A stretch of 41,474 bases of DNA from Pseudomonadota bacterium (GTDB lineage Bacteria; Pseudomonadota; Alphaproteobacteria; Rhizobiales; Pleomorphomonadaceae): contig JAGSYV010000023.1 of NCBI GenBank assembly GCA_018262505.1, positions 1 through 41,474 of the forward strand, read 5' to 3'. The notes below the pieces were generated by a model, which made no database searches, was not told the origin of the DNA, and saw nothing but the letters and a program-made list of their open reading frames with translations. Of the stretch, positions 19,003 through 27,136 are shown in pieces. The first letter of the stretch is position 1. Every line of letters begins with the position of its first letter. The position numbers and the translations under genes were made by a program.

Positions 19003-19353
19003 ATGGCAAGGAGTCTGGTAGCGCTGGTGGCTGCGATGGCCCTGGCGCTGCAGCTCATGCTGCCAATGCCGCAGCCGGCCGCTGCGGCATCGAATACGGC
19101 AGACATTTGCCATTCGGACCGCACGGCTCCTCACCACGACAGCAAGCATGGCGCCCCGTCCGGTGGCTGCGACTGGTGCATGCTTTGCGGCAAACTCGGC
19201 ACGGCGGTTGGGCCGCTCGACCGGATAGCCGGTCTGCCGCAGCGCGTGGCTTCGCCAGTTGTCGTCGTCGTCGTTGTTCCTGACGTTGATCGCCACATCG
19301 GCCGTCAACGAACCGGACATGTTGGAGCGAGGGCGCCGCCGGGAATCGCTTGA
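19003..19353 (+). CDS. DUF2946-like secreted cysteine-containing protein
   Basis: A protein of about 116 residues with a strong signal peptide (SLVALVAAMALALQLMLP ... AAAAS) and a small exported part with a His-rich run and CDWCMLCG, the cysteine pattern typical of DUF2946 proteins found beside copper genes. I chose the ATG at 19003 because a GGGAG lies just upstream; a GTG at 18985 would add six residues. The C-terminal third is low in recognisable features. It is first in a likely copper-handling operon with the YcnI-like and CopC-CopD genes. Confidence 0.65.
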   Translation: MARSLVALVAAMALALQLMLPMPQPAAAASNTADICHSDRTAPHHDSKHGAPSGGCDWCMLCGKLGTAVGPLDRIAGLPQRVASPVVVVVVVPDVDRHIGRQRTGHVGARAPPGIA

Positions 19354-19393
19354 TCGGACAAGACCCATCATTCGATTCCAAGGACCCCACTCC

Positions 19394-19924
19394 ATGACCA
19401 AGACCAAACTGGCTGCTCTCGGAGCCGCCGCGCTGCTGCTTGCTGCGCCTGTCACCGCCTTCGCCCACGTCACCCTGGAAACGCCGCAGGCGCCTGCCGG
19501 CTCCACCTACAAGGCCGTGCTTCGCCTACCCCATGGCTGCGCCGGCGCGGCGACGCTGAAGGTACGCGTGCAGATGCCCGAAGGGTTTATCGGCGTAAAG
19601 CCGATGCCCAAGGCGGGATGGACTCTCGACATCATCAAAGGCAAGTACGAAGGCAGTTACGACCTTTACGGCAATACGGTCACCGAAGGCGTGAAGGAGC
19701 TCTCGTGGACCGGCAACCTGCCGGATGACTATTACGACGAGTTCGTTTTCCGCGGCACGCTGACCAAAGCGTTCGCCACCGGCGCTACCGTCTACTTCCC
19801 GGTGGTTCAGGAATGCGAAGGCGGCAAGGTCGAGCGCTGGATCGAGGTGCCTGCCGACGGCAAGACCTCGGATGACTATGAGTCGCCGGCGCCAGGCGTC
19901 AAGATCATCGCCCCCGCCAAGTGA
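19394..19924 (+). CDS. YcnI-family (DUF1775) periplasmic copper-binding protein
   Basis: A 176-residue exported protein. After the signal peptide (ALGAAALLLAAPVTAFA) the mature chain begins with His (AHVTLETPQAPAGS), the residue that binds Cu(II) in YcnI proteins, followed by YKAVLRLPHGC. ELSWTGNLPDDYYDEF is the conserved family block. The ATG at 19394 opens directly onto the signal peptide. It lies 40 bp after the DUF2946 gene and 48 bp before the CopC-CopD gene, matching the YcnI-YcnJ pairing known from Bacillus. Confidence 0.9.
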   Translation: MTKTKLAALGAAALLLAAPVTAFAHVTLETPQAPAGSTYKAVLRLPHGCAGAATLKVRVQMPEGFIGVKPMPKAGWTLDIIKGKYEGSYDLYGNTVTEGVKELSWTGNLPDDYYDEFVFRGTLTKAFATGATVYFPVVQECEGGKVERWIEVPADGKTSDDYESPAPGVKIIAPAK

Positions 19925-19972
19925 TCGGATGGGCGGCGCGTCAACCGCGCCGCCCTTTCCAAGGACGCCCCG

Positions 19973-21562
19973 ATGCTGCGTTTCCTATCAAGGCTCGCCC
20001 TGATCGTCGTCGGCTGTGCGATGCTGGCAGGCCCCTGCTTTGCCCACGCCACCCTCGTCGGCAGCGATCCCGCCGAAAGTAGCGTTGTTGCCACCTCGCC
20101 CGGGAAAGTCCGGCTGTCCTTCAACGAGCCGGTCACCCCGCTGGCACTCAAGTTCTTCGACCCCGACGGTCGCGGCACCGGCGTAACGGCGAGCACGTTG
20201 GACAATGATCTTCTTGTGGAGCTTCCCACCATTGCCGCCGAAGGCACCTACGCCCTCAGCTGGCGCGTTGCTTCCGCCGACGGGCATCCGATTGGCGGCA
20301 CATCGCTCTTCTCCATCGGACACCCCAGCCATCGTAGCGCTCCGGAAGCCACGACGGCGCGGACATCCGCCATCACGATCCTCATCTGGCTTGCTCGAAT
20401 CGGCGTCTATCTCGGCTGGATCGGTGGCATCGGCGGGGCGTTCTTCCTGATGGTTGTCGCCGCCGGGCAGCACCCGGCCCTGGCGGATCGCACGATTACC
20501 GCGCTTCTCGGCCTTGGTTCCATCGCGGCGGCACTCTCCTTCGGACTGCAGGGGCTCGACGAACTCGGAGGAAACCTGACCGCCATTGGCAGCTCCGCCG
20601 TCTGGCTCGCCGGTCTGCAATCCCCCTACGGCGAGACACTCGGTCTCGGCTTCGTGGCGCTCCTTCTTGCCGCCATCGCCCTTCGCCGTCCCGCAGGCAG
20701 GTTGGCAACCGGATCGGCGACAGCGGCGCTTGTCGCGGTGGCCTTCGCTCTGACGCTGAGCGGCCACGCCAGCACCGCCGCGCCCATCTGGGCGGCGCGC
20801 CCTGCCCTCGCCCTGCACGGCATCGCCGCAACGCTTTGGGGCGGCTCGCTGCTTCCGCTGCTGATCCTCGTTGCGACGCGCCATGAGCGGGCAGGCCGGA
20901 GCGCGCTCCGGTTATCGGCCCTGCTGCTGCCGACCGTCGCCGTGCTGGTCCTGTCGGGGCTGACGCTCGCCTTTCTGCAAGGCGTGACGGTAGCGAACCT
21001 GAGGGGGACCGACTACGGGCGCCTTTTGTCCGGCAAGTTGATGCTGGTGCTCGTCATGCTGGGTCTCGGCGCCCTGAACCGGCGCATCCTCGTGCCGCGG
21101 GCTGTCTTCGGCGATGCGATACATCTCAAACGACTGAGCCGGGTGCTTGCGGTGGATGTCTGCCTGCTGTTGGCAGTGCTTGCCGTTGTCGCAGGCTGGC
21201 GGTTCACACCGCCGCCGCGTAGCGTTGCCGCCGCCGAAGCAGCCCTTCGCCACCGTTCGATGCTGCATATCCACACTGCACAAGGCATGGCGATGGTCGA
21301 GATCGGCAGTCATGGTGATCTCGATATTCGACTGAGCGACGCCAATGGCCGGCTGTTGATCGCGCGCGAGGTGCGGCTCAGCCTCGCCAACCCCGCTGCC
21401 GGCATTGAACCCTTGCAGCGGCAGGCAACGCTTGTGGCGGACGGACATTGGCGCGTCGACGGCCTGACGTTCCCGGTCGGCGGCGCCTGGACCCTGCGGC
21501 TCAGCGTGCTCATCAGCGATTTCGACAGCCTGTCGCTCGAGGGCGTGCTGACGGTGCCATGA
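19973..21562 (+). CDS. CopC-CopD fusion, copper uptake/resistance protein
   Basis: 529 residues. The signal peptide ends in CFA and is followed by HATLVGSDPAESSVV, a CopC domain with the N-terminal copper-binding His. The CopC domain continues to about residue 120 (SWRVASADGHPIGGTSLFSIG, with the second His). A CopD membrane domain of about eight helices follows, with ALSGHAST-like LTLSGHASTA and LHGIAATLWGGSLLPLL. A periplasmic beta-rich tail of about 110 residues ends the protein. This is the YcnJ-like architecture proposed to bind copper outside and move it across the inner membrane. It is last in the cluster with the YcnI-like and DUF2946 genes. Confidence 0.9.
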   Translation: MLRFLSRLALIVVGCAMLAGPCFAHATLVGSDPAESSVVATSPGKVRLSFNEPVTPLALKFFDPDGRGTGVTASTLDNDLLVELPTIAAEGTYALSWRVASADGHPIGGTSLFSIGHPSHRSAPEATTARTSAITILIWLARIGVYLGWIGGIGGAFFLMVVAAGQHPALADRTITALLGLGSIAAALSFGLQGLDELGGNLTAIGSSAVWLAGLQSPYGETLGLGFVALLLAAIALRRPAGRLATGSATAALVAVAFALTLSGHASTAAPIWAARPALALHGIAATLWGGSLLPLLILVATRHERAGRSALRLSALLLPTVAVLVLSGLTLAFLQGVTVANLRGTDYGRLLSGKLMLVLVMLGLGALNRRILVPRAVFGDAIHLKRLSRVLAVDVCLLLAVLAVVAGWRFTPPPRSVAAAEAALRHRSMLHIHTAQGMAMVEIGSHGDLDIRLSDANGRLLIAREVRLSLANPAAGIEPLQRQATLVADGHWRVDGLTFPVGGAWTLRLSVLISDFDSLSLEGVLTVP

Positions 21563-21640
21563 CCCCTAGGGAATGCGACCGTCGCAACGGAACCGCGCTC
21601 CTCCTTCGGTGGTTTTCCTCAGGCAGCCGGAGGACCATCG

Positions 21641-22456
21641 ATGGCATCTCATACCTTCTGGAAGGGCTACCTCAAACTTTCGCTCGTCACCTGCCCGGTC
21701 ACCATGGGACCGGCCAGGAGTGAGTCCGACAGGGTTCGCTTTCACGTCCTCAATGCGAAGACGGGCAATCGCGTCGTCAGCCGCTATGTGGACGCCTCCA
21801 CCGGCAAGCCGGTGGAGGAGGATGACGAGGTCAAAGGCTATCCCATCGAGGAAGAGGGCAAGCATGTCATTCTTGAGGATGATGAAATCGAGGCCGTTGC
21901 CCTCGAGAGCACGCATACGATCGACATCGACATATTCGTGCCGTCCGACTCCGTTCCATGGATCTATTACGACAAGCCCCACTATCTCTTTCCCAGCGAT
22001 CCGATCGGTGAAGAGGCCTTTGCCGTTATTCGCCAAGCGATGGCTTCGACAAGAACGGTCGGTATTTCCCGCCTGGTGCTTTACCGGCGAGAAAGGGCTG
22101 TGCTTCTCGAACCGCGCGGCAAGGGCATTGTTGTCTGGACGCTGCGTTATGGCGATGAGGTAAGGCCCGAAAAGGACTATTTCGACAAGATCGACAGCGA
22201 CAAGATCGAACCGGACTCGATGAGGCTGGTAAAGGAGCTGATCGACAAGAAAACGGTACCGTGGGATCCCGACATGGTCTCCGATCCGGTGCAGGAAAAG
22301 CTGCTGGACATCATCTCGGCCAAGAAGAAAAAGCGGAAGCGGCCGGCGAAAGCCAAGGCCAAGGCCGAGACGGAAGAGAAGCCGAGCAACGTCATCAACA
22401 TCATGGACGCGCTACGCAAGAGCGTGGCGCCAGAGAAAAAAGCCAAGTCGAGGTAA
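21641..22456 (+). CDS. ku: Ku protein, non-homologous end joining (copy 1)
   Basis: A 271-residue bacterial Ku that binds double-strand break ends as a homodimer and recruits LigD. The beta-barrel core starts with FWKGYLKLSLVTCPV and contains RVVSRYVDASTGKPVEEDD (the usual VKGYE is here VKGYP), EKPYYL-like DKPHYLFPSD, and a central region with RRERAVLLEPRGKGIVVWTLRY. The C-terminus carries a Lys-rich run (AKKKKRKRPAKAKAKA) likely to contact DNA. The ATG at 21641 follows GGAGG. It is convergent with ligD. Confidence 0.93.
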   Translation: MASHTFWKGYLKLSLVTCPVTMGPARSESDRVRFHVLNAKTGNRVVSRYVDASTGKPVEEDDEVKGYPIEEEGKHVILEDDEIEAVALESTHTIDIDIFVPSDSVPWIYYDKPHYLFPSDPIGEEAFAVIRQAMASTRTVGISRLVLYRRERAVLLEPRGKGIVVWTLRYGDEVRPEKDYFDKIDSDKIEPDSMRLVKELIDKKTVPWDPDMVSDPVQEKLLDIISAKKKKRKRPAKAKAKAETEEKPSNVINIMDALRKSVAPEKKAKSR

Positions 22457-22477
22457 GGCCGGATACTCGCCCAGGCC

Positions 22478-25021
22478 TCAGCCTGTCTTCTTTCGTCTCG
22501 TCTTCTCTCCAGCAAGCGGTACCGCCGCCGCACGGAACCCATCCCAGGGGTCGGATTTCATGGCGGCAAGGCGGGCCGGCAGGTTGGAGATCGTGAAATA
22601 GGCTGGGCCAATGCCAGGCCCCAACTCTTCCCAGGTGATCGGCGTGGAGACAGCCGCGCCCGGCCGGGCGCGAGTGGAGTACGGCGCGACTGCCGTCTGG
22701 CCCCGTTGGTTGCGGAGGTAGTCGATCAGGATCTTTCCGTGCCGCTTCGACTTGGTGATGGTCGCCACGAAACGGTCCGGGCTGTCGGAGGCCATGGCTT
22801 CGGCCAGCGACCTGGTGAAAGCCTTGGCCTCGGGCCACTCGGCCGATGGCTTCAACGGCGCCACGACGTGCAGGCCCTTGCCGCCCGATGTCTTCACGAA
22901 TGGATTGAGACCGGCATCCACGAGGCGCTGCCGAACCTCCCGCGCGGCGTCGAGGACGGATTGCCAGGGCACGTCTTCGCCGGGGTCGAGATCCAGAATG
23001 ATGATGTCCGGCCGCTCCCAGTCGGCGAGCGTCGAACCCCAGGGATGAATTTCCAGCGCAGCCGACTGGACGAGCCCCATCATGCCGTCGAGATCGTTGA
23101 TGCTGACCCATGGTTCATCAGTGGGGGCCTTCGGATCGGCGACGGTGACGATATTTGGATTGAGGCCCTTCCAGGCGTGCTTCTGGAAGAACCGCTCGCC
23201 CTTGATGCCGCTCGGGCAGCGGAGCAGAGCCAGCGGGCGACCGACAACATAGGAGCCCATGAAGTGCCATACATCAGCATAAAAGTCCGCCAGGCCTTCC
23301 TTGGTGATGCCTTCGTCCGGCCAGTAGAGCCTGTCAGGATGGGTGAGCTTGACGGTCCGGCGTTGTGGCTTCGGTGCCTTGGCGCTGGCTTTCGGCGCTT
23401 CGCGCACGATCTGCTCGGCTGGTTTGTCCTCGCGAAGCCCCCGGAAGGACGCGTGGCGCAGATGACCATCGGCAGTCCAGGCGCGGAACTCGACCTCAGC
23501 CACCAGTTCCGGCCGAACGTATCTGAGGCCACGGCATTCGTCGGCTGTCAGGGCGTTTTCGAACGGCTTTTCATCCGTTCTCAGGCGCTCAAGCTTGGTT
23601 TGAAGGAATTCGGCGACATCGGCGCCAAAGCCGGTTCCAACCCGCCCAACATGGCGAAGCTTGCCATCCTCGTAGACGCCGAGAGCGAGCGAGCCGACGG
23701 CCTTGCGCGACACCGTCGACGGCACGTAGCCGCCGATGACGAACTCCTGCCTTGCCGAGCACTTTGATTTGACCCAGGTCTTTCCTCGCCCCGGGCGGTA
23801 GGGCGCATCACGCCGCTTCGAGACGATGCCTTCCAAGCTCAAGCGGCAGGCGTGCTGCAGCACCATGGCGCCGCTTTCGTCCAGATGTCCGCTGAAACGG
23901 ACAATGCCGTTGCCTTGCGGCACGAGCTTTTCGAGCAGATTCTTGCGCTCGATCAGCGGCAGGCTTCGGAGATCGTATCCGTCGAGATAGGTGAGATCGA
24001 AAACGTAGAAGACGAAGCGATCGGTGCGATCGGCGCTCAAATCAGCCTGGAGAGCGGAGAAATCCGTCGCGCCGGAAGCCGTTTCCACCACCAGTTCGCC
24101 ATCGATGATGGCCGAGCCCAACGGCAGTTCCTGAAGAGCCGACAGAACGCCCTTGCCGAATTTCTTGGTCCAGTCCAAGCCGCTGCGGGTCAGCAGTTTG
24201 ACACGGCCGGCCTCGATATGGGCCAGCAGGCGATAGCCGTCGAACTTGATCTCATGCAGCCATTGGTCCCCCGGCGGGGCGGAGGGCACCAGTGTTGCCA
24301 GCATCGGCTCAACGAAATCCGGCATGGGGGCCTTCTTGGCGCCCTTGATGTCCGCCGGATCCGGAATGGCGGCCTCGATCTCGGCCTCCGTTTCGACAGG
24401 CTCAGATTTCGTCTCGGATTTGCGGGGCTTGCGCAATTTGGTCCGCTTTGCCGCGGCGTTCTCGGCAACCTCTTCGAGATCCCGTCCGGTTTTCACCGAT
24501 TCCGGGCGCTCTTCGAGAATGTCGGGATCGGTCTCTGCGCGGGCGAATTCGTCCTCGCCCTTGATGAGCAGCCAGTTCTCGCGCTTTTCGCCGGGCTTGC
24601 CGTGCATGCGCACGAGATGCCATCGCCCGGTCAGCTTCTCCCCGACAAGTTCGAATTCAAGATGGCCCTTGGCGTAGCCCTTGTGTGCGTCGCCGATGGG
24701 AGACCATGAGCCCCGGTCCCAAAGAACAACGGTGCCGCCGCCATATTCGCCCTTGGGGATCGTGCCTTCGAAGTCGCCGTATTCGAGGGGGTGATCCTCG
24801 ACATGGACGGCGAGCCGCTTCTCGCCGGGAACGAGGCTGGGGCCCTTGGTCACCGCCCAGCTTTTGAGGACGCCGTCCATCTCCAGGCGAAAGTCGTAAT
24901 GCAGGCGCGTGGCGTCATGTTTCTGAACGACGAAGGCCTTGCCTTCCACTGCGGCAACCCTGCCCTCGGGTTCTGGGGTCGACTTGAAGTTGCGTTTCTG
25001 ACGGTAGGTTTCGAGCGCCAT
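22478..25021 (-). CDS. ligD: Multifunctional DNA ligase LigD (phosphoesterase-ligase-polymerase)
   Basis: 847 residues, three domains in the Pseudomonas-like order. The 3'-phosphoesterase is at about 35-150 (LHYDFRLEMDGVLKSWAV, HVEDHPLEYGDFEG). The ATP-dependent ligase is at about 235-530, with the adenylated lysine K259 in HEIKFDGYR. The primase-polymerase domain is at about 555-840, with metal ligands in LDLDPGEDVPW and HVVAPL. A Lys/Glu-rich linker joins the first two. I start at ATG 25021; a TTG two codons upstream is possible. It overlaps no core of ku copy 2, whose stop codon is 2 bases upstream, so the two are co-transcribed. It repairs double-strand breaks together with Ku. Confidence 0.95.
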   Translation of the reverse strand: MALETYRQKRNFKSTPEPEGRVAAVEGKAFVVQKHDATRLHYDFRLEMDGVLKSWAVTKGPSLVPGEKRLAVHVEDHPLEYGDFEGTIPKGEYGGGTVVLWDRGSWSPIGDAHKGYAKGHLEFELVGEKLTGRWHLVRMHGKPGEKRENWLLIKGEDEFARAETDPDILEERPESVKTGRDLEEVAENAAAKRTKLRKPRKSETKSEPVETEAEIEAAIPDPADIKGAKKAPMPDFVEPMLATLVPSAPPGDQWLHEIKFDGYRLLAHIEAGRVKLLTRSGLDWTKKFGKGVLSALQELPLGSAIIDGELVVETASGATDFSALQADLSADRTDRFVFYVFDLTYLDGYDLRSLPLIERKNLLEKLVPQGNGIVRFSGHLDESGAMVLQHACRLSLEGIVSKRRDAPYRPGRGKTWVKSKCSARQEFVIGGYVPSTVSRKAVGSLALGVYEDGKLRHVGRVGTGFGADVAEFLQTKLERLRTDEKPFENALTADECRGLRYVRPELVAEVEFRAWTADGHLRHASFRGLREDKPAEQIVREAPKASAKAPKPQRRTVKLTHPDRLYWPDEGITKEGLADFYADVWHFMGSYVVGRPLALLRCPSGIKGERFFQKHAWKGLNPNIVTVADPKAPTDEPWVSINDLDGMMGLVQSAALEIHPWGSTLADWERPDIIILDLDPGEDVPWQSVLDAAREVRQRLVDAGLNPFVKTSGGKGLHVVAPLKPSAEWPEAKAFTRSLAEAMASDSPDRFVATITKSKRHGKILIDYLRNQRGQTAVAPYSTRARPGAAVSTPITWEELGPGIGPAYFTISNLPARLAAMKSDPWDGFRAAAVPLAGEKTRRKKTG

Positions 25022-25023
25022 CG

Positions 25024-25857
25024 TCAACCTGCCTTCCTGTGCGAACCGGACTGGGACGCCGGGGATGATTTCCCTTTCGACGGCTTGATCCCCGCGCTCT
25101 CGCGGAGGGCGGCCATGAGGTCGATGACCTTCTCCTCCTTGGGCTCCTTGCGGCGCGGAATCTTCTTGCCTTCGATCTTCGCCTTCACCAGTTCGGCCAG
25201 CACCGCCTCGTAGCGATCATCAAACTTGGTGATGTCGAATTTGCCCATCTTGGTGTCGATGATGTGCTCGGCAAGCTCCAGCATCTCGTCCTTGATCTTC
25301 AGATCCGGCACCTCGCGAAACGCGTCTTCGGCGGCGCGGACCTCATAATCGAAGTTGAGGGTCGTGGCGATCAGCCCGTCTTCATGCGGCCGGATCAGCA
25401 GGGTGCGAACGCGGTGAAACAAGAGGGCGCGGGCGACGGCGGCGACCTTCTTCTCCCGCAAGCCGTCCCGGATGATGGCGTAGGCCTCCTCGGCAACGCG
25501 ATCGGATGGGGCGAGGTAATAGGGCTTGTCGAAATAGACGTCATCGATCTCGCCGCAACCGATGAAGGCCGAGACCGACAGCGTCTTGTCGCTTTCGGGA
25601 ACGGCGGCGCTGACTTCGTCGGGCGTCAGCTCGACGTAGTTGCCCTCGCTCACCTCGTAACCCTTGACCTGATCCTCGCGGTCGACGGGCTTTTCCGTTT
25701 CGGAATCAATGTACTGTCGCTCGACGCGGTTGCCGGTCGCCCGATTGAAGGTATGGAAGACGATACGTTCGGAAGTGGATGCCGCCGTATAGAGCGAGAC
25801 GGGGCATATCACCTCCGCGATCTTCAGAACGCCCTTCCAGTTCGCCCGTGGTGCCAT
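25024..25857 (-). CDS. ku: Ku protein, non-homologous end joining (copy 2)
   Basis: A 277-residue Ku paralogue, first gene of the ku-ligD minus-strand unit. The conserved core reads NWKGVLKIAEVICPVSLYTAAS, VERQYIDSETEKPVDREDQVKGYE, FDKPYYLAPSD and VAAVARALLFHRVRTLLIRPHEDGL. The C-terminus (KKIPRRKEPKEEKVIDLMAALRESAG) shares the VI-MDAL/LMAALR end motif with copy 1. Two different Ku proteins beside one LigD is common in rhizobia, where they may act as heterodimers or under different conditions. Confidence 0.93.
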   Translation of the reverse strand: MAPRANWKGVLKIAEVICPVSLYTAASTSERIVFHTFNRATGNRVERQYIDSETEKPVDREDQVKGYEVSEGNYVELTPDEVSAAVPESDKTLSVSAFIGCGEIDDVYFDKPYYLAPSDRVAEEAYAIIRDGLREKKVAAVARALLFHRVRTLLIRPHEDGLIATTLNFDYEVRAAEDAFREVPDLKIKDEMLELAEHIIDTKMGKFDITKFDDRYEAVLAELVKAKIEGKKIPRRKEPKEEKVIDLMAALRESAGIKPSKGKSSPASQSGSHRKAG

Positions 25858-25889
25858 GGGTCTTGCCCCGCTTTCGAGGATCAGGCCCA

Positions 25890-26000
25890 GATGGCCGTCG
25901 TCTGCGAAGTAACTCCTGGGCGGGAACTGCGGTTCCGCAAGTAAGGGACTGCTCTAGACAGACAAAGCTCCGGACATCCGAGAGTGTCCGGAGCTTTTTA
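25890..26000 (+). ncRNA. Candidate small RNA ending in a strong terminator
   Basis: No plus-strand protein gene precedes the strong plus-strand terminator at 25964-25999. Just before it is a small hairpin, GGAAC (25923-25927) with GTTCC (25932-25936) and loop TGCG. A short structured transcript ending at the terminator would explain both. The 5' end is unknown and no family was recognised. Confidence 0.3.
25964..25999 (+). terminator. Strong intrinsic terminator
   Basis: A perfect 13-bp stem, AAAGCTCCGGACA (25964-25976) with TGTCCGGAGCTTT (25985-25997), an 8-base loop, and TTTTT on the plus-strand side. The gene on its left (ku copy 2) reads away from it, so it does not end any annotated protein gene. 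Confidence 0.85.
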
Positions 26001-26284
26001 TTTGAATGTGAAGCGTCACTGAATCTGACACAATGACCATATAACCGGTTGATATCAATTATGAAATTTCAGTCGCCTCACCGAAAGTGACATTGGCGTC
26101 AATTGAAGATGTCACATAATCCAAGCGTACCGAAGCGATCTCGCCTTGCCCAATCTCTTCGCATCACTGTCTCAGCGTCCACAAATGTAAGCGTTATCAC
26201 TTACTGACCGAAGGCAAGTCAGAGAAGTTATTTGGTAATTTTTGATTGATAGGTCTTGGAAGACCCAATGACGGAGCCGCTTTA
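26001..26284. other. AT-rich intergenic region, probable left edge of the Tn7-like element
   Basis: The base composition drops sharply to AT-rich just after the terminator. It contains the 10-bp palindrome TTGATATCAA (26049-26058) next to AACCGGTT, and several TCACT-like words. The left end of the Tn7-like element probably lies here; a TGT at 26007 is one candidate, but I could not match it to a right end or a 5-bp target duplication. No gene is seen. Confidence 0.4.
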
Positions 26285-26719
26285 ATGGCCCCCTTGCAGT
26301 CGTCAATATTTGCAGACTTGATGTATATTCGTAACGAATCCGATACAAATGGCAGAGTTCGTTATCGACTTTTTATCAGAGGACCAGAAACGGATATTAT
26401 GATTGATGATTTCTTCGACAGCATTGAAGATGCCATCGCTTATGCTATCGCACTCATGAGAGATGCGCATGAATTCTATCGTCGTAAAAGATTATTTGAG
26501 AATTACATTTGTGAGGACATCAAGAGAAAAAGAGAACTAGAATCCAGAATCCTTGAAGCCCAACAAAGTAACAAAATCATTATTGAATTGATGAACCTAT
26601 CTCGCGATTTGGAGTCCTATTTTGAAACACTGCGCCAGTGCAGAGAGGACGCCCTTAACAAGATAATCGAGAACTTGAGACAGGATCTGCAGCCCGAAAG
26701 CAGTCATTCTCTTGGATAG
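26285..26719 (+). CDS. AT-rich hypothetical protein with long helical/coiled-coil part
   Basis: 144 residues from ATG 26285, which has GGAG 8 bases upstream; a TTG at 26246 is a poorer start. The N-terminal 45 residues look beta-rich (RVRYRLFIRGPETDIMIDDFF). The rest is a long charged helix (AIAYAIALMRDAHEFYRRKR ... LESYFETLRQCREDALNKIIENL) that could form a coiled coil. The gene is markedly AT-rich compared with ku/ligD and with anf, a sign of transfer. It converges with the unknown fifth gene of the transposition operon, the stop codons 9 bases apart, so it is probably cargo of the element. No family recognised. Confidence 0.6.
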   Translation: MAPLQSSIFADLMYIRNESDTNGRVRYRLFIRGPETDIMIDDFFDSIEDAIAYAIALMRDAHEFYRRKRLFENYICEDIKRKRELESRILEAQQSNKIIIELMNLSRDLESYFETLRQCREDALNKIIENLRQDLQPESSHSLG

Positions 26720-26728
26720 GCTTGTCAT

Positions 26729-27136
26729 TTATGATTGAATGTTACCAAACACGAGCACTTCTTCAGGCGGTATTTTGGTAACATTCTCCAACTCCTCCCC
26801 AGTGTATGCACCACTTCTAACATGACGACGAACCTCCTCTCTTTCGAGACGAAGAAGGCAGCCAGGACCATACCTATCTTCCTTCACTTTCGCTTTCTTT
26901 AGAAATTCTTTAATTGCTTTAAGTCGATCCCTACATCCAGAGTACTCGTTTTTATGCTCCCGAGCCCAGCTGAAAGCAATTTCCGCTGCCCTGATTGAGC
27001 CGTACTGACATAGCAACTCGATTGTCCCTATTGTTACGACGATGGGGATTTCTTCAGAATTCGGCTCCATTTTGAATACTCCCATATTGCGACTGCGATA
27101 ATTCTCAGATGGTACTCCTGCCGGCGCAACCGTCAC
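26729..27136 (-). CDS. Unknown protein translationally coupled to tniQ
   Basis: 135 residues from a GTG at 27136 that overlaps the tniQ stop codon by 4 bases (GTGA). An ATG at 27085 would give a 118-residue form starting MGVFKMEPNSEEIP. The sequence is mostly helical and charged (GSIRAAEIAFSWAREHKNEY, RLKAIKEFLKKAKVKEDRYG), with two cysteines and no recognisable DNA-binding or catalytic motif. It is AT-rich compared with tnsABC. The tight coupling argues for a role in transposition or its control, in the place where Tn7 has tnsE, but I see no similarity to TnsE. Family unknown. Confidence 0.65.
   Translation of the reverse strand: MTVAPAGVPSENYRSRNMGVFKMEPNSEEIPIVVTIGTIELLCQYGSIRAAEIAFSWAREHKNEYSGCRDRLKAIKEFLKKAKVKEDRYGPGCLLRLEREEVRRHVRSGAYTGEELENVTKIPPEEVLVFGNIQS

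Noticed and set aside
14041..21562. Several plus/minus shadow frames over 200 codons opposite the sulfur and copper genes
   Set aside because: Each mirrors an identified gene and none shows a motif or ribosome site.
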